This document shows positions 1-10,958 of a stretch of 64,000 nucleotides of DNA, piece by piece (the stretch's first letter is position 1; each line of letters opens with the position of its first letter). The DNA comes from Streptomyces zhihengii. Lineage in GTDB: Bacteria; Actinomycetota; Actinomycetes; Streptomycetales; Streptomycetaceae. Location: NCBI RefSeq assembly GCF_016919245.1, contig NZ_JAFEJA010000002.1:684501-748500 (forward strand), in the 5' to 3' direction. A program made the position numbers and the translations under genes. The notes under the pieces were generated by a model. The model saw only the letters and a program-made list of their open reading frames with translations, did not search any database and had not been told where the DNA came from.

Positions 1-3000
1 CGTCATCAGGAGCGGTCCACGGTCGACGCGTGGCGCTACCGGGTGACATGGCGTCCGCTGGACGGCCGGTCGTCGCAGACGCTGTCCGGTGTGTGGGCGG
101 TCGTCGGCACCGAGGACCCGGAGGTGTCCGCGGCCCTCGCGGCGGCGGGCGCGTCGGTCGTGGGTGTCCCGGTGGCGGAGGTCGCGGGTCTGCCGGGCCT
201 GGCCGGTGTGGTGCTGGTCGCCTCGGGCGTGGCGGAGACGCTGTCCGTTGTGCAGGGCCTGGCCGGGGTGGACGCCCCGCTGTGGGTGCTCACCCGCGGT
301 GCGGTGTCGGTCGGTGGTCCGGACCGGCTGCGTGATCCGGGCCTGGCGGCTGTGTGGGGCCTGGGCCGGGTCGCGGCGCTGGAGATCCCGGGCCGCTGGG
401 GCGGCCTGATCGACCTGCCGGCCGAGCTGGACGCGCGGGCGGGTGCCCGCCTCGCGGGCGTCCTGGCCGCCGGTGCCGCCGGCGGCGGTGAGGACCAGGT
501 CGCGGTCCGCGGGTCGGGGGTGTTCGGGCGCCGTCTGGTGCGCGCCGTGCCTCCCGCGCCGCAGGACACGTCGTGGAGCCCGGACCCGTCGGGGACGGTG
601 CTCGTCACGGGTGGCACCGGAGCGCTGGGCGCCGAGGTCGCGCGGTGGCTGGCGCGGCGGGGTGTGCCGCATCTGCTGCTGACCAGCCGCGGCGGTGTCG
701 CGCCGGAGGGACTGGTCGACGAACTCGCGGAGCTGGGCGCGCGGGTGACCGTGGCCGCGTGCGATGTGGCCGACCGGGAGGCGCTGGCGGCGGTCGTCGC
801 GGGCGTGCCGGACGATGTGCCGCTGACGGGCGTGGTCCATGCGGCGGGTGTGCTGGACGACGGGTTGCTGGAGGGCCTGTCGGCGGAGCGTCTGGCGTCG
901 GTGATGGCGCCGAAGGTGGACGGTCTGGTCAACCTGGACGCGGTGACGGCGGAGCTGCCCGTCGAGTGGCTGGTGGTGTTCTCCTCGCTCGCGGGCTCGG
1001 TGGGCAGCGCGGGTCAGGGCAACTACGCCGCCGCGAACGCGTGTGTGGACGCGTGGGTCCAGTGGCGTCGCGGGCGTGGCCTGCCGGCCGTGTCGGTGGC
1101 GTGGGGTCCGTGGGCCGAGGAGGGCATGGCGGCCGACGGTGCCGTCCGCGAGCGGCTGCGGCGCGGCGGGGTCCGTCCGCTGGACGCGGAGCTCGCGCTG
1201 CGTGTGTTCGGCGACGCGGTCCGGTCCGGTGACGCGGATGTAACGGTCGTGGACGTCGACTGGGAGCGGTTCGTCCCGGTGTTCACCTCGGCACGCCCCA
1301 GCCGTCTGCTGGCGGACCTTCCGGAGGCCGCCGCGGTCGCGGCGGCTCTGCCGGCCGGCCCGAGCGGGCCGAGCCTGCGGGAGCAGCTGGCGGGCCTGTC
1401 GGACGGCAGGCGCCGCCAGGTCCTGCTCGACCTGGTCCGGGGGCAGGCCGCGGCCGTCCTCGGCCATGCCGGGGTGCAGGCGGTGGAGCCGGACCGGGTG
1501 TTCCGGGAGCTGGGCTTCGATTCGCTGATGGCGGTCGAGCTGCGCAATCTGCTGTCCGCGGCGACGGAGCTGTCGCTGCCGACCACCCTCGTGTTCGACC
1601 ACCCGACACCGGGCGCCCTCGCCGGTCACCTCGGCGCGGAGCTGACCGGTACGGGAGCGGTGGTCGCGTCCGGTGCGCCGGCGCTGCCGGCGGGCACCGA
1701 CGAGCCGCTGGCGATCGTCGGGATGGCGTGCCGCTTCCCCGGCGGTGTGGGATCGCCCGAGCAGTTGTGGGACCTGGTCCTGGACGGGGCGGACGGATTG
1801 TCGGTGTTCCCGGCCGACCGGGGATGGCCGGCCGAGGTGTCCGGTGTCGCGGGCGGCGTGGGCGGATTCGTCCATGACGCCGGCGAGTTCGACGCGGGCC
1901 TGTTCGGGATCTCGCCGCGCGAGGCGCTGGCGATGGACCCGCAGCAGCGGCTGCTGCTGGAGACCGCCTGGGAGGCGTTCGAGTCGGCGGGGATGGACCC
2001 GCGTTCGCAGCGCGGCCGCAGTGTGGGTGTCTTCGCCGGTACCAACGGCCAGGACTACGGGCAGGTCCTCGCGGTGTCGCGGGACTCCGGTGACGGACAC
2101 GCGGCCGTGGGGAACGCGGCGGCGGTGCTGTCGGGCCGGGTCTCCTACGCCTTCGGTCTGGAGGGCCCGGCGGTGACGGTGGACACGGCGTGTTCGTCGT
2201 CGCTGGTCGCGCTGCACTGGGCCGGTCAGGCCCTGCGGGCCGGTGAGTGCGAACTCGCCCTGGCCGGCGGTGTGACGGTGATGGTCACCCCTGGTGCGTT
2301 CGTGGAGTTCGACCGTCAGGACGGTCTGGCCGCCGACGGCCGGTGCAAGGCGTTCGCGGCGGGCGCGGACGGCACGGGCTGGGGCGAGGGTGTCGGTCTG
2401 CTGCTCGTCGAGCGGCTCTCGGACGCCGAGCGCAACGGGCACGAGATCCTCGCCGTGGTGCGGGGCAGCGCGGTCAACCAGGACGGCGCGTCCAACGGTC
2501 TGACGGCCCCGAACGGTCCCTCGCAGCAGCGGGTGATCCGCCAGGCCCTCGCCAACGCCGACCTCACGGGCGCGGACGTCGACGTGGTCGAGGCGCACGG
2601 CACGGGCACCCGTCTCGGGGACCCGATCGAGGCGCAGGCGCTCCTGGCGACCTACGGGCAGGAGCGCGGTGCGGGCGAGCCGCTGTGGCTGGGCTCGGTG
2701 AAGTCGAACATCGGTCACACCCAGGCCGCCGCCGGCGCTGCGGGCGTCATCAAGATGGTCATGGCGCTGCGGCACGGTCTGCTGCCCGCGACGCTGCACG
2801 TCGACGAGCCGTCCACCCAGGTGGACTGGTCCGCGGGCGCGGTGGAGCTGCTGACCGAGGCGCGTTCGTGGCCGGAGGCCGGCCGTCCGCGCCGTGCGGC
2901 GGTGTCGTCCTTCGGGATCAGCGGCACCAACGCGCACGTCATCCTGGAGCAGGCGCCGAAGCCCGAGCCGGAGCCGGAGACGGTTCCGGCCGCCGGGCCG

Positions 3001-6000
3001 CGTCGGGTGCCCGGCGGTGTCGTGCCGTGGGTGGTGTCGGCGAAGTCCGGCGCCGCGCTGGGCGCGCAGGTGGAGCGGCTGAGGTCGTTCGCCGCGCGGC
3101 GGCCGGAGCTGGACCCGGTGGACGTCGGCTGGTCGCTCGCGACCACCCGGGCCGGGCTGGAGCACCGCGCGGTGCTGGCCGGGGACACGACGCTCGCCAC
3201 GGGCTTCGCCGGCGACGGCCGGACGGCGTTCCTGTTCACCGGCCAGGGTGCGCAGCGCCCGGGCATGGGCCTGGAGCTGCGCGAGGCGTTCCCGGTGTTC
3301 GCGGAGGCGTTCGACGCGGTGTGCGCCCGGCTCGACGTGCGGCTGGAGCGTCCGCTGCGCGAGGTGCTGGCCGACGGCGTCGACCTGGACCGGACGGTGT
3401 GGGCGCAGGCGGGGCTGTTCGCGCTCGAAGTCGCGCTGTTCCGGCTCGTCGAGTCGTGGGGTGTGACCCCGGACGTGCTGCTGGGCCATTCCCTCGGGGA
3501 GATCGCCGCCGCGCATGTGGCGGGCGTCCTCGACCTGGACGACGCCTGTGTGCTGGTCGCGGAGCGGGGCCGGCTGATGCAGGCGCTGCCCGCGGGCGGC
3601 GGCATGCTCGCCGTCCGGGCCACCGAGGCCGAGGTCGCCGGCTCCGGCCTGGACGTCGCCGCGGTCAACGGCCCCACCTCGGTGGTGCTCTCCGGCGACT
3701 CGGCGGCCATCGGGCACTACGCCGCCCGATGCGCGGAGCAGGGGCGCCGGTGCACGGTCCTGAGCGTGTCGCACGCGTTCCACTCGGCGCTGATGGAACC
3801 GATGCTGGCGGAGTTCGCGCGGGTGCTGGACGGCCTCACGTTCCACCCGGCGCGCATCCCGGTCGTGTCGAACCTGACCGGCGCGGTCGCCGAACCCGGT
3901 GCGATGCAGCAGCCCGCGTACTGGCTGGACCAGGTCCGCGGCACGGTCCGCTTCGCGGACGGCGTCACGGCGCTCGACGCGCTGGGCGTGACGCGGTACG
4001 TGGAACTCGGCCCGGACGGTGTCCTGTCGGGCATGGCCCAGGACACGGTCACCGCGGCGGAGTTCGTCTCCGTCCTGCGCAAGGACCGCGACGAGGCGGG
4101 CACCGCCCTCACCGCGATCAGCCGCCTGTGGGCGTGCGGTGCCGAGGTCGACTGGACGGCGGTGTTCGCCGGCTGGGGCGGCCGGACGGTCGGTCTGCCG
4201 ACGTACGCGTTCCAGCGTGAGCGCTACTGGCCCGAGCTCGCGGTGACGGACGCCGCTGGTGCCGGCGGCGATGAGCTGGCCGATGCGGCGTTCTGGGACG
4301 CGGTGGAACGCGAGGACCTGGCGGAACTCGACGGTCTGGAGTCGGCGTTGCCCGCGCTGTCGGCGTGGCGGCGGCGTCACCGGGAGCGGTCGGCGCTCGA
4401 CTCCTGGCGCTACCGGATCACCTGGCAGCCGCTGGACGGCCTGCCGCGGGCGGCTTCCCTGAGCGGCCTCTGGGCGGTCGTCGGCACCGAGGACCCGGAG
4501 GTGTCGGCGGCGCTGGACGCCGCGGGCGCGACCGTCGTCGCCCTTCCCGCCGAGGACGTGCCGGGACTGCCCGGCCTGGCGGGTGTGGTGCTGGTCGCCT
4601 CCGGTGCGGCGCAGACGCTGGCCGTCGTGCAGGGGCTGGCCGGGGTGGACGCGCCGTTGTGGGTGCTCACCCGGGGCGCGGTGTCCGCGGACGGTTCCGA
4701 CGGGCCCGGCGATCCGGACCTGGCGGCGGTGTGGGGCCTGGGCCGTGTCGCGGCCCTGGAACTGCCGCAGCGCTGGGGCGGTCTCGTCGACCTGCCGGCC
4801 GGGCCGGACGCGCGGGCCGCCGAGCGCCTCGCGGGCGTCCTGGCCGCCGCCGGCGGCGAGGACCAGGTCGCGGTCCGGGGGACCGGGGTGTACGGCCGCC
4901 GGCTGGAGCGTGCGGTGCCTGCCGACGCGCCGGCCGCGCCGTGGAGCCCGGACCCGTCCGGCACCGTGCTGGTCACGGGCGGCACCGGTGCGCTGGGCGC
5001 GGAGGTGGCCCGCTGGCTGGCCGGCCGCGGTGTGCCGCACCTGGTGCTGACGAGCCGTGGCGGCGTCGCGCCCGACGGACTGGTCGAGGAGCTCGCCCGA
5101 CTGGGCGCGCAGGTCACGGTCGCCGCCTGCGACGTGGCCGACCGGGACGCCCTGGCCGCGGTGATCGACGGTGTCCCCGCCGGTCTGCCGCTGACCGGTG
5201 TCGTCCACGCGGCGGGCCTCGACCTCCCGCAGCGGATCGAGGAGACCGGTCCCGAGGCCTTCGCCTCGGTGCTCCGTGCGAAGGTCGACGGGACCCGGCA
5301 CCTCGACGAACTCACCGCGGGCATGCCGCTCGGCCTGTTCGTGGTGTTCTCCTCGATCGCCGCGACCTGGGGCAGCGGCGGCCAGAGCGCGTACGCGGCG
5401 GGCAACGCCTTCCTCGACGCGTGGGTCCAGCACCGCCGTGAGCGCGGTCTGGTGGGCACGTCCCTCGCCTGGGGACCCTGGGCCGGAGCCGGCATGGCGG
5501 CCCGGGGCGAGGCGGAACAGGGCCTGCGCCGCCGCGGGCTGGCACCCCTGGACGCCGACCTGGCGATCCGGGCGCTGGCGGACGCCGTGGATCACGGCGA
5601 CAGCGGCCTGACCGTCGCCGACGTCGACTGGACACGCTTCGCCGAGGCCTTCACGCTTCTGCGGCCCAGCCCGCTGCTCCAGGCGTTCACCGCGGCGGCC
5701 GGGGAAGGAGCCGTGGAGCAGGACGAGGACGGCGGCGCGAGCGCCGCCGGTCTGCGCGCGCGTCTGGCTCCGATGAGCCCCGAGGAACAGGAGGCGGAGC
5801 TGTCCGGGATGGTCCGCCGCGGCATCGGCGCCGTGCTCGGCTACAAGTCGGAGGAGGACATCGACAGGAGGCCGTTCCGGGATCTCGGGTTCGACTCGCT
5901 GACGGCGGTCGAGTTCCGCAACGAACTGGCGAGGGAGAGCGGTCTGCCGCTCGCCTCGACGGTCGTGTTCGACCATCCGACGCCGGCCGCGCTCGTGCGG

Positions 6001-6270
6001 CACCTGCTCGACGAGCTGGGCGGCGGCGGAGCCGATGTCGCCGAGCCCATGATCAGCGCGCTGGACGAGCTCGACGCGGCCTTCGCCGCCGGCCGGACCG
6101 ACGGACTGGTCCGCGCCCGGGTGACCGTCCGGCTCCAGGCCTTCCTGGAGAAGTGGACGGCGGACGGGCCCGCCGGTGCGGACGAGTCGCTCGCCGAGCG
6201 GCTCGACGCGGCCGGCGACGACGAACTCATCGCCCTCATCCAGAAGGAGCTGCGCGAGGGAACGGAGTAG
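1..6270 (+). CDS. Type I modular polyketide synthase, 3' part (KR-ACP-KS-AT-KR-ACP-docking), 5'-truncated by window
   Basis: Open in frame from base 1, so the gene starts upstream. The domains seen are: a KR with split structural and catalytic halves (NADPH loop near nt 590-640); an ACP with its phosphopantetheine Ser in LGFDSL at nt 1522; a KS (nt ~1700-2960) with active Cys in DTACSSS at nt 2191 plus EAHGTGT and NIGHTQAA histidines; an AT (nt ~3220-4110) with GHSLG Ser at nt 3490; a second KR (nt ~4400-5640); and a second ACP (Ser at nt 5896). The AT has HAFHS, the family signature of malonyl-CoA selection. The first KR has the LDD motif (B-type). The second lacks it and has W before the active Ser-Tyr region (A-type). 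There is no DH, ER or TE. The last ~80 residues look like a helical C-terminal docking domain, so the chain should pass to another PKS protein. The two KR regions are closely similar. The family is certain; the product is unknown. Confidence 0.97.
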   Translation, partial: RHQERSTVDAWRYRVTWRPLDGRSSQTLSGVWAVVGTEDPEVSAALAAAGASVVGVPVAEVAGLPGLAGVVLVASGVAETLSVVQGLAGVDAPLWVLTRGAVSVGGPDRLRDPGLAAVWGLGRVAALEIPGRWGGLIDLPAELDARAGARLAGVLAAGAAGGGEDQVAVRGSGVFGRRLVRAVPPAPQDTSWSPDPSGTVLVTGGTGALGAEVARWLARRGVPHLLLTSRGGVAPEGLVDELAELGARVTVAACDVADREALAAVVAGVPDDVPLTGVVHAAGVLDDGLLEGLSAERLASVMAPKVDGLVNLDAVTAELPVEWLVVFSSLAGSVGSAGQGNYAAANACVDAWVQWRRGRGLPAVSVAWGPWAEEGMAADGAVRERLRRGGVRPLDAELALRVFGDAVRSGDADVTVVDVDWERFVPVFTSARPSRLLADLPEAAAVAAALPAGPSGPSLREQLAGLSDGRRRQVLLDLVRGQAAAVLGHAGVQAVEPDRVFRELGFDSLMAVELRNLLSAATELSLPTTLVFDHPTPGALAGHLGAELTGTGAVVASGAPALPAGTDEPLAIVGMACRFPGGVGSPEQLWDLVLDGADGLSVFPADRGWPAEVSGVAGGVGGFVHDAGEFDAGLFGISPREALAMDPQQRLLLETAWEAFESAGMDPRSQRGRSVGVFAGTNGQDYGQVLAVSRDSGDGHAAVGNAAAVLSGRVSYAFGLEGPAVTVDTACSSSLVALHWAGQALRAGECELALAGGVTVMVTPGAFVEFDRQDGLAADGRCKAFAAGADGTGWGEGVGLLLVERLSDAERNGHEILAVVRGSAVNQDGASNGLTAPNGPSQQRVIRQALANADLTGADVDVVEAHGTGTRLGDPIEAQALLATYGQERGAGEPLWLGSVKSNIGHTQAAAGAAGVIKMVMALRHGLLPATLHVDEPSTQVDWSAGAVELLTEARSWPEAGRPRRAAVSSFGISGTNAHVILEQAPKPEPEPETVPAAGPRRVPGGVVPWVVSAKSGAALGAQVERLRSFAARRPELDPVDVGWSLATTRAGLEHRAVLAGDTTLATGFAGDGRTAFLFTGQGAQRPGMGLELREAFPVFAEAFDAVCARLDVRLERPLREVLADGVDLDRTVWAQAGLFALEVALFRLVESWGVTPDVLLGHSLGEIAAAHVAGVLDLDDACVLVAERGRLMQALPAGGGMLAVRATEAEVAGSGLDVAAVNGPTSVVLSGDSAAIGHYAARCAEQGRRCTVLSVSHAFHSALMEPMLAEFARVLDGLTFHPARIPVVSNLTGAVAEPGAMQQPAYWLDQVRGTVRFADGVTALDALGVTRYVELGPDGVLSGMAQDTVTAAEFVSVLRKDRDEAGTALTAISRLWACGAEVDWTAVFAGWGGRTVGLPTYAFQRERYWPELAVTDAAGAGGDELADAAFWDAVEREDLAELDGLESALPALSAWRRRHRERSALDSWRYRITWQPLDGLPRAASLSGLWAVVGTEDPEVSAALDAAGATVVALPAEDVPGLPGLAGVVLVASGAAQTLAVVQGLAGVDAPLWVLTRGAVSADGSDGPGDPDLAAVWGLGRVAALELPQRWGGLVDLPAGPDARAAERLAGVLAAAGGEDQVAVRGTGVYGRRLERAVPADAPAAPWSPDPSGTVLVTGGTGALGAEVARWLAGRGVPHLVLTSRGGVAPDGLVEELARLGAQVTVAACDVADRDALAAVIDGVPAGLPLTGVVHAAGLDLPQRIEETGPEAFASVLRAKVDGTRHLDELTAGMPLGLFVVFSSIAATWGSGGQSAYAAGNAFLDAWVQHRRERGLVGTSLAWGPWAGAGMAARGEAEQGLRRRGLAPLDADLAIRALADAVDHGDSGLTVADVDWTRFAEAFTLLRPSPLLQAFTAAAGEGAVEQDEDGGASAAGLRARLAPMSPEEQEAELSGMVRRGIGAVLGYKSEEDIDRRPFRDLGFDSLTAVEFRNELARESGLPLASTVVFDHPTPAALVRHLLDELGGGGADVAEPMISALDELDAAFAAGRTDGLVRARVTVRLQAFLEKWTADGPAGADESLAERLDAAGDDELIALIQKELREGTE

Positions 6271-6396
6271 CCGGGCCCGCGCGGCCGGCCGCCGCGCCGT
6301 CGGGACCGCCACCGGGGGTGCCCGCCACGGACTCGTTCCGCCGGCGGGCACCCGGGGACCGACACCACAAGTACCGTCTGTGAAAGGATGTTTGCC

Positions 6397-6930
6397 ATGT
6401 CGACGAACCTGCCCGAGCTGAGGGCATCGCACGGAGACCGTGACCGCGTCGTGGACGTTCTGCGGATCGCCGGCGGGGACGGCCGGCTCACCTCGGAGGA
6501 GCTCGAGGACCGCGTGGAGCGCGCGCTGGTGGCGCAGACGCAGGGCGAGCTGGCCGCGCTGGTCGCGGACCTGCCGGCCGACGCCATGACGGCGGAGGAC
6601 ATCGTCGTCGAGCAGCGCGGCGGCGCCTGGTCACGGGCCGGCCACTGGACGGTTCCGCGGCACATCACGGTGCGCACGAAGATGTGCCGGGTCACCCTCG
6701 ACTTCACCGACGCGGTGATCACGTCGGGGACGCTGCGCATCGACGCGGACATGGAGCACGGCAAGCTCGTGATCGTCACGGCACCCGGCATCGCGATCGA
6801 CACCGACCAGCTCCACCTGACGTACTCACAGGTCAAGCGTGCCTCGGACGACGCCGTGCCCGACCCGCGCCTCCGCATCCAGCTCGTCGGAACGCTCCAG
6901 CACGCGAAGGTCGTCGAGCAGCGGCCGTGA
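6397..6930 (+). CDS. DUF1707 domain protein
   Basis: A 177-residue protein that opens with the DUF1707 signature (LRASHGDRDRVVDVLR, then GRLTSEELEDRVERAL and GELAALVADLP), a short N-terminal helical module common in actinomycete proteins of unknown role. The rest is a predicted beta-rich domain (HITVRTKMCRVTLDF) like the C-terminal cell-wall-active-antibiotics-response type domains; no membrane segment is seen. ATG 6397 is chosen because GAAAGGA at 6382-6388 lies about 8 nt upstream. ATG 6388 overlaps that ribosome site. It lies 127 nt after the PKS on the same strand and could be the last gene of that transcript, but nothing ties it to polyketide chemistry. Confidence 0.85.
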   Translation: MSTNLPELRASHGDRDRVVDVLRIAGGDGRLTSEELEDRVERALVAQTQGELAALVADLPADAMTAEDIVVEQRGGAWSRAGHWTVPRHITVRTKMCRVTLDFTDAVITSGTLRIDADMEHGKLVIVTAPGIAIDTDQLHLTYSQVKRASDDAVPDPRLRIQLVGTLQHAKVVEQRP

Positions 6931-7031
6931 GCCGGGGGCCGTGAGTCCCGGCCCGTCGGCCGGGGCGGGTGCGTCCGGGCCCGTGAGCCGGGACCGGTGG
7001 GCCCTGGCCCGCCGGCCGGGCCCGTCGGACG

Positions 7032-7796
7032 TCACACCGCGTGCGGTGGCGCGGTGAGCGCGGGGTCCTGGTCGAGGATGGCGCGGTACCGGCGCTGGAT
7101 CTGAGGGCCGGGCTGCAGGCCGAGGTCGTCGCGCAGGCGGCGGCGCAGCCGGTGGAACACCTCCACCGCCTCGGCCTGCCGGTCCGCCCGGTACAGCGCG
7201 AGCATGAGCAGGTCGTGCAGGCCCTCGCGCAGTGGGTGCCGTGCCGCCAGGCTCTCCAGTTCGGCGGCGACCGCGCGTTCGTCGCCGAGGGCCAGCCGTG
7301 CGGCCATGAGGTTCTCGTGCGCGGCGACGCGGCTGTCGTTGAGCCACAGCGCCGCGGAACGGCAGCGCGCCCCGTTGCCGGCGTCGAGCAGCACGGGCCC
7401 CCGCCACAGGCCCAGGGCCTGTTCGAGGAGTTCGACGGCGGTCTGCGGACGGTCGGCGATGCGCCGGGCGCCACGGGCGGCGAGGTGCTGGAAGCGCTGG
7501 GCGTCGATCGCGTCGGGGGGCAGGTCCAGCACGTACCCCTCGTGCACCGTCTGCAGCGCGTCCGGCCGGCCCGCCTCCTCCAGTGTCCGGCGCAGCCGGG
7601 CGATGTGGGCCTGGAGGGTGTTCCTGATGGTGCGCGGCGGGCGGTCGTCCCAGAGTTCGTCCGCCAGGTCCTGCGAGGACACGACCGAGCCGGCGTCGAG
7701 GGCGAGGAGGGCGAGCAGGGCCCGCACCTTGGTTCCGCCCACCGGGACGGGTCCCTTCCCGATCACCGTCAGGGGGCCGAGAATTGCTACTTCCAT
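7032..7796 (-). CDS. SARP-family transcriptional activator
   Basis: A 254-residue protein with an OmpR-type winged-helix DNA-binding domain (residues ~1-95: VAILGPLTV, KVRALLALLALDAG, LADELWDD, NTLQAHIARLRRTL) followed by a bacterial transcriptional activation (BTAD) domain (residues ~100-250: RFQHLAARGA, LWRGP, ARLALGD, PLREGLHDLLMLALYR, GRQAEAVEVF-like helices, LGLQPGPQIQ). This two-domain length is that of small SARPs such as DnrI or ActII-ORF4, which activate antibiotic clusters. ATG 7796 is chosen because GGAG lies 7-10 nt upstream; an in-frame ATG at 7859 would add 21 residues. Its place beside the PKS and acyl-unit genes makes it the likely pathway-specific activator. That role is inferred from position and family. 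Confidence 0.93.
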   Translation of the reverse strand: MEVAILGPLTVIGKGPVPVGGTKVRALLALLALDAGSVVSSQDLADELWDDRPPRTIRNTLQAHIARLRRTLEEAGRPDALQTVHEGYVLDLPPDAIDAQRFQHLAARGARRIADRPQTAVELLEQALGLWRGPVLLDAGNGARCRSAALWLNDSRVAAHENLMAARLALGDERAVAAELESLAARHPLREGLHDLLMLALYRADRQAEAVEVFHRLRRRLRDDLGLQPGPQIQRRYRAILDQDPALTAPPHAV

Positions 7797-7942
7797 CGGG
7801 ACTCTCCGCCTGGCCGGTGCTGTCATGGGGCGTGCCGACGAACGATCGACGCGGCCCATGCTTGCCGCCGCCTCCGGACAGCGTCAACAGCCGCCGCCCC
7901 GTATATCCCCCGGCAGACCCCCCTATTCGACCCCGGGGTCCG

Positions 7943-9562
7943 TCACAGCGGGATGTTGCTGTGCTTGCGCGGCGGCGGTGTCGTGCGCTTGGTGCGCAGC
8001 GCCCTGAGCGCGCGCAGCACGGCGGGCCGGGTCTCCGACGGCAGGATCACGTCGTCGAGGCAGCCGCGTTCGGCCGCCATGTAGGGGGTGAGCACGGTCT
8101 CCTCGTACTCCTCGATCAGCTCCTCGCGCAGCGCGGCGGGGTCGTCGGCGGCGCCCAGACCGCGGTGGCACAGCATGTCGACGGCGCTGGCGGCGCCCAT
8201 CACACCGATCGTGGCGGTGGGCCAGGCGAAGCTCATGTCGGCGCCGAGTTCCTTGGACCCCATCACCGCGTACCCGCCGCCGAACGCCTTCCGGACGATG
8301 ACGGTCACCTTGGGCACCGTCGCCTCGATGTAGGCGAAGCCGAGCTTGGCGCCGCGCCGGACGATGCCCTGGTGTTCCTGGGCGGTGCCGGGCAGGAAGC
8401 CGGGGACGTCCACCAGGGTGACGATGGGGACGTTGAACGCGTCGCAGAAGCGCACGAAGCGTGCGGCCTTCTCGGCGGCCGCGATGTCGAGCGCGCCGGC
8501 CAGGTGCAGCGGCTGGTTGGCGACGAGGCCGACGGTGTGTCCCTCGATCCGGCCGAACCCGCAGATGATGTTGGGCGCGAAGTCCGGGTGCACCTGCAGC
8601 AGATCGCCGTCGTCGACGACACGGGCGATCACCTCGTTCATGTCGAACGCCTCGCGCGGGCCGTCGGGCACCAGCGGTTCGAGTGCGAGGTCGTCGGGCG
8701 TGACGTCGAGGGGCGCGTCGGTCCGGTAGGACGGCGTCTCGTCGAGGTTGTTGGACGGGAGGAAGGACAGCAGGTCCCGTACGTAGTCGAGGGCTTCGGC
8801 CTCGCTGTCGGCCACGTAGTGCGCGTTGCCGGTGACCGAGGCGTGCACCCGCGCGCCCCCGAGGTCCTCCATGTGGACCCGCTCGCCCGTCACCGACCGG
8901 ATGACGTCGGGGCCGGTCACGAACATGTGGGACGTCCGGTCGACCATGACGACGAAGTCGGTGCAGGCCGGCACGTAGACGGCACCGCCCGCGCAGGGGC
9001 CCATGATCAGCGAGATCTGCGGCACGACACCGGAGGCGGTGACCACCTTGTTGGCGATGCGGCCGTAGGCGGCCAGGGAGAGCACGCCCTCGGCGACGCG
9101 CGCGCCGCTGGAGTCGTTGATGGCGACGACCGGGCAGCCGATGGTCAGGGCCAGGTCGAGGAGCTTGCCCACCTTCTCGCCGAAGACCTCGCCGACGCTG
9201 CCGCCCAGCGCCAGGACGTCCTGGGCGTAGACGCACACCTTGCGGCCGTCCACCGTGCCGTGACCGGTGATGACGCCGTCGCCGACGGGCCGCTCCGTGT
9301 CGGCCGCGAATCCGGTGTGGCGGTGCCGGGCGAGCAGACCGGTCTCCACGAACGAGCCCGCATCCAGCAGGTGTTCGATACGGTCGCGGGCGGTCATCCG
9401 GCCGAACCTGGCCAGGCGGCGGACCGTGCGGTCGGGGACGTGGCGGGCCGCCTCGCGCCGGGCCCGCAGCTCGGCGATCCTGCCCGCGGTGGTGCGCGTC
9501 TCCCCGGCGGGCCCCTGCTGCGAACACACCTCTTCCGAATGCACCCCTGCATGCTGTCGCAC
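7943..9562 (-). CDS. Acyl-CoA carboxylase beta subunit (carboxyltransferase, PccB/AccD type)
   Basis: A 539-residue biotin-dependent carboxyltransferase with both crotonase-like halves: the N-terminal acyl-CoA site (ARDRIEHLLDAGSF, SSGARVAEGVLSLAAYG) and the C-terminal carboxybiotin site (DVPGFLPGTAQEHQGIVRRGAKLGFAY, KAFGGGYAVMGSK). Such enzymes make malonyl-, methylmalonyl- or longer alkylmalonyl-CoA with a biotinylated alpha subunit. No alpha subunit gene is in the window, so it must be supplied from elsewhere. The start is uncertain: GTG 9562 is the longest, GTG 9544 is also possible, and neither has a strong ribosome site. It diverges from the KAS III gene across a 113-bp promoter region. 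Its context suggests it feeds the PKS or the KAS III/KAS II pair. Confidence 0.93.
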   Translation of the reverse strand: MRQHAGVHSEEVCSQQGPAGETRTTAGRIAELRARREAARHVPDRTVRRLARFGRMTARDRIEHLLDAGSFVETGLLARHRHTGFAADTERPVGDGVITGHGTVDGRKVCVYAQDVLALGGSVGEVFGEKVGKLLDLALTIGCPVVAINDSSGARVAEGVLSLAAYGRIANKVVTASGVVPQISLIMGPCAGGAVYVPACTDFVVMVDRTSHMFVTGPDVIRSVTGERVHMEDLGGARVHASVTGNAHYVADSEAEALDYVRDLLSFLPSNNLDETPSYRTDAPLDVTPDDLALEPLVPDGPREAFDMNEVIARVVDDGDLLQVHPDFAPNIICGFGRIEGHTVGLVANQPLHLAGALDIAAAEKAARFVRFCDAFNVPIVTLVDVPGFLPGTAQEHQGIVRRGAKLGFAYIEATVPKVTVIVRKAFGGGYAVMGSKELGADMSFAWPTATIGVMGAASAVDMLCHRGLGAADDPAALREELIEEYEETVLTPYMAAERGCLDDVILPSETRPAVLRALRALRTKRTTPPPRKHSNIPL

Positions 9563-9675
9563 CCGGCCGCCCTGCCCCTGAACGGCTGCGGAAAGACCGC
9601 TGACAGACCACTGAAAGTGCCTGGACGTCAGAGGCCCTTCAGCCGATTTTCAGCGCCCGCTGCCATGGTTGGCGC

Positions 9676-10686
9676 ATGACGCGTGCCGCGGTGATCTGTG
9701 GACTGGGCGGCTGGCTGCCTCCACGGGTGGTGACCAACGACGACCTTCCGGCCGGACTCGGCACCTCCGACCGGTGGATCCGCACCCGTACCGGCATCAC
9801 CCGCCGTCACCGGGCCGATCCCGGCTCCGCGACGTCCGACCTCGCCGTCGAGGCCGGCGCGCGCGCCCTGGCCTCCTCCGGCGAGCCGCGGGCGGACGCC
9901 GTCGTGCTGGCCACCACCACGCCCGACCGGATCTGCCCGGCCACCGCCCCCGAGATCGCGACCCGCCTGGGGCTGACGGGCGCCGCCGCCTTCGACATGA
10001 ACGCCGCGTGCACCGGGTTCCTGTACGGGCTCGCCGCCGCGGCCGGCCTGATCGCCACCGGGGCCGCCGACCGGGTGCTCCTCATCGGCGCCGAGACCTA
10101 CTCCTGCCTGCTGGACCCGCTCGACCGCGGAACCGCCCCCATCTTCGGCGACGGGGCCGGCGCGGTGGTGCTGCGGGCCGGTGCCCCCGGGGAGCCGGGC
10201 GCGATCGGCCACATCGACCTGGGCAGCGACGGCACCGGAGCCGACCTCATCGCGGTCGGCGGCGGCGGCTCACGCCAGCGCATGTCCGGCCGGCCGGAAC
10301 AGGACGGCGAACGGTATCTGACGATGGCCGGCCGCGAGGTGTTCAAGCACGCCGTCGGGCGGATGGCCGACTCGTGCCGGACGGTGCTCAAGCGCGCCGG
10401 CCAGGAGCCCGCCGACGTCGACCGGATCGTGGCCCATCAGGCCAACATCCGCATCCTGCACCAGCTCGCCGACGAGCTGGGCGTCGACCGGGGCCGCGTC
10501 GTCGCCAACATCGACCGCGTCGGCAACACGGCGGCCGCCTCCGTCCCGCTGGCGCTGTTCCACGGGGTCGCGGACGGCGCCGTGCGACCCGGGCAGCGGA
10601 CCTTGCTGACCGCGTTCGGCGCGGGCCTCACCTGGGGCTCGACGCTGCTGACCTGGCCCGAACTCGCGGTTGCGACCGGCGAGTGA
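9676..10686 (+). CDS. Beta-ketoacyl-ACP synthase III (FabH-like)
   Basis: A 336-residue thiolase-fold enzyme with the KAS III triad: Cys in NAACTGF (residue ~116), His in HQANIRI (residue ~256) and Asn in GNTAAAS (residue ~287). It also has the N-terminal STDRWI-like and RTGIT motifs that mark FabH. KAS III enzymes condense an acyl-CoA with malonyl-ACP to start a chain. It is the first gene of an apparent operon with an ACP (29-nt gap) and a KAS II-like gene (overlap). No KR or DH accompanies it, so reduction would have to borrow primary fatty-acid enzymes. This suggests it makes a starter or an extender precursor for the adjacent PKS. ATG 9676 has only a weak ribosome site. Confidence 0.93.
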   Translation: MTRAAVICGLGGWLPPRVVTNDDLPAGLGTSDRWIRTRTGITRRHRADPGSATSDLAVEAGARALASSGEPRADAVVLATTTPDRICPATAPEIATRLGLTGAAAFDMNAACTGFLYGLAAAAGLIATGAADRVLLIGAETYSCLLDPLDRGTAPIFGDGAGAVVLRAGAPGEPGAIGHIDLGSDGTGADLIAVGGGGSRQRMSGRPEQDGERYLTMAGREVFKHAVGRMADSCRTVLKRAGQEPADVDRIVAHQANIRILHQLADELGVDRGRVVANIDRVGNTAAASVPLALFHGVADGAVRPGQRTLLTAFGAGLTWGSTLLTWPELAVATGE

Positions 10687-10715
10687 CGGAACCACTGCTG
10701 AAGAGGAGTCACCCC

Positions 10716-10958
10716 ATGGCAAGTGCGTACGACCGGCTCACCGACATCCTGGTCAACCAGTTCGAGGTGCGGCCCGACGAGCTCCGTCCGGACGTCACCT
10801 TCGAGGAGCTCGAACTGGACTCGCTGTTCCTGGTGGAACTCACCCTGGTCGTCAAGCGGGACCTCGACGTGGAGATCAACGAGGACGACGCGACGCCGCG
10901 CAGCACGGTCGCCGACGTCGTGAAGCTCATCGAAGCCCAGCTCGACCCCGCGTCATGA
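10716..10958 (+). CDS. Discrete acyl carrier protein
   Basis: An 80-residue acidic protein with the ACP phosphopantetheine site LELDSLFLVELTLVV (Ser at residue ~39) and the usual four-helix pattern. GAGGAG at 10703-10708 is well placed before ATG 10716. Its stop overlaps the next start as ATGA, so it is translationally coupled to the KAS II-like gene. The sequence after Ser (LFLVEL) differs from the DSLDxVEL of housekeeping AcpP, fitting a secondary-metabolism ACP. It is the likely carrier for the chain made by the flanking KAS III and KAS II enzymes. Confidence 0.93.
   Translation: MASAYDRLTDILVNQFEVRPDELRPDVTFEELELDSLFLVELTLVVKRDLDVEINEDDATPRSTVADVVKLIEAQLDPAS

Noticed and set aside
2715..3710. 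Long minus-strand open frames across the PKS (also 36-932, 4410-5495 minus)
   Set aside because: They are mirror frames of a GC-rich gene; the translations are Ser/Arg/Pro/Thr-rich with no domain, while the plus strand encodes clear PKS domains.
7784..9679. A 631-residue plus-strand frame opposite the carboxylase gene
   Set aside because: Gly/His/Val/Asp-rich low-complexity product without domains, exactly antisense to a well-conserved carboxyltransferase.
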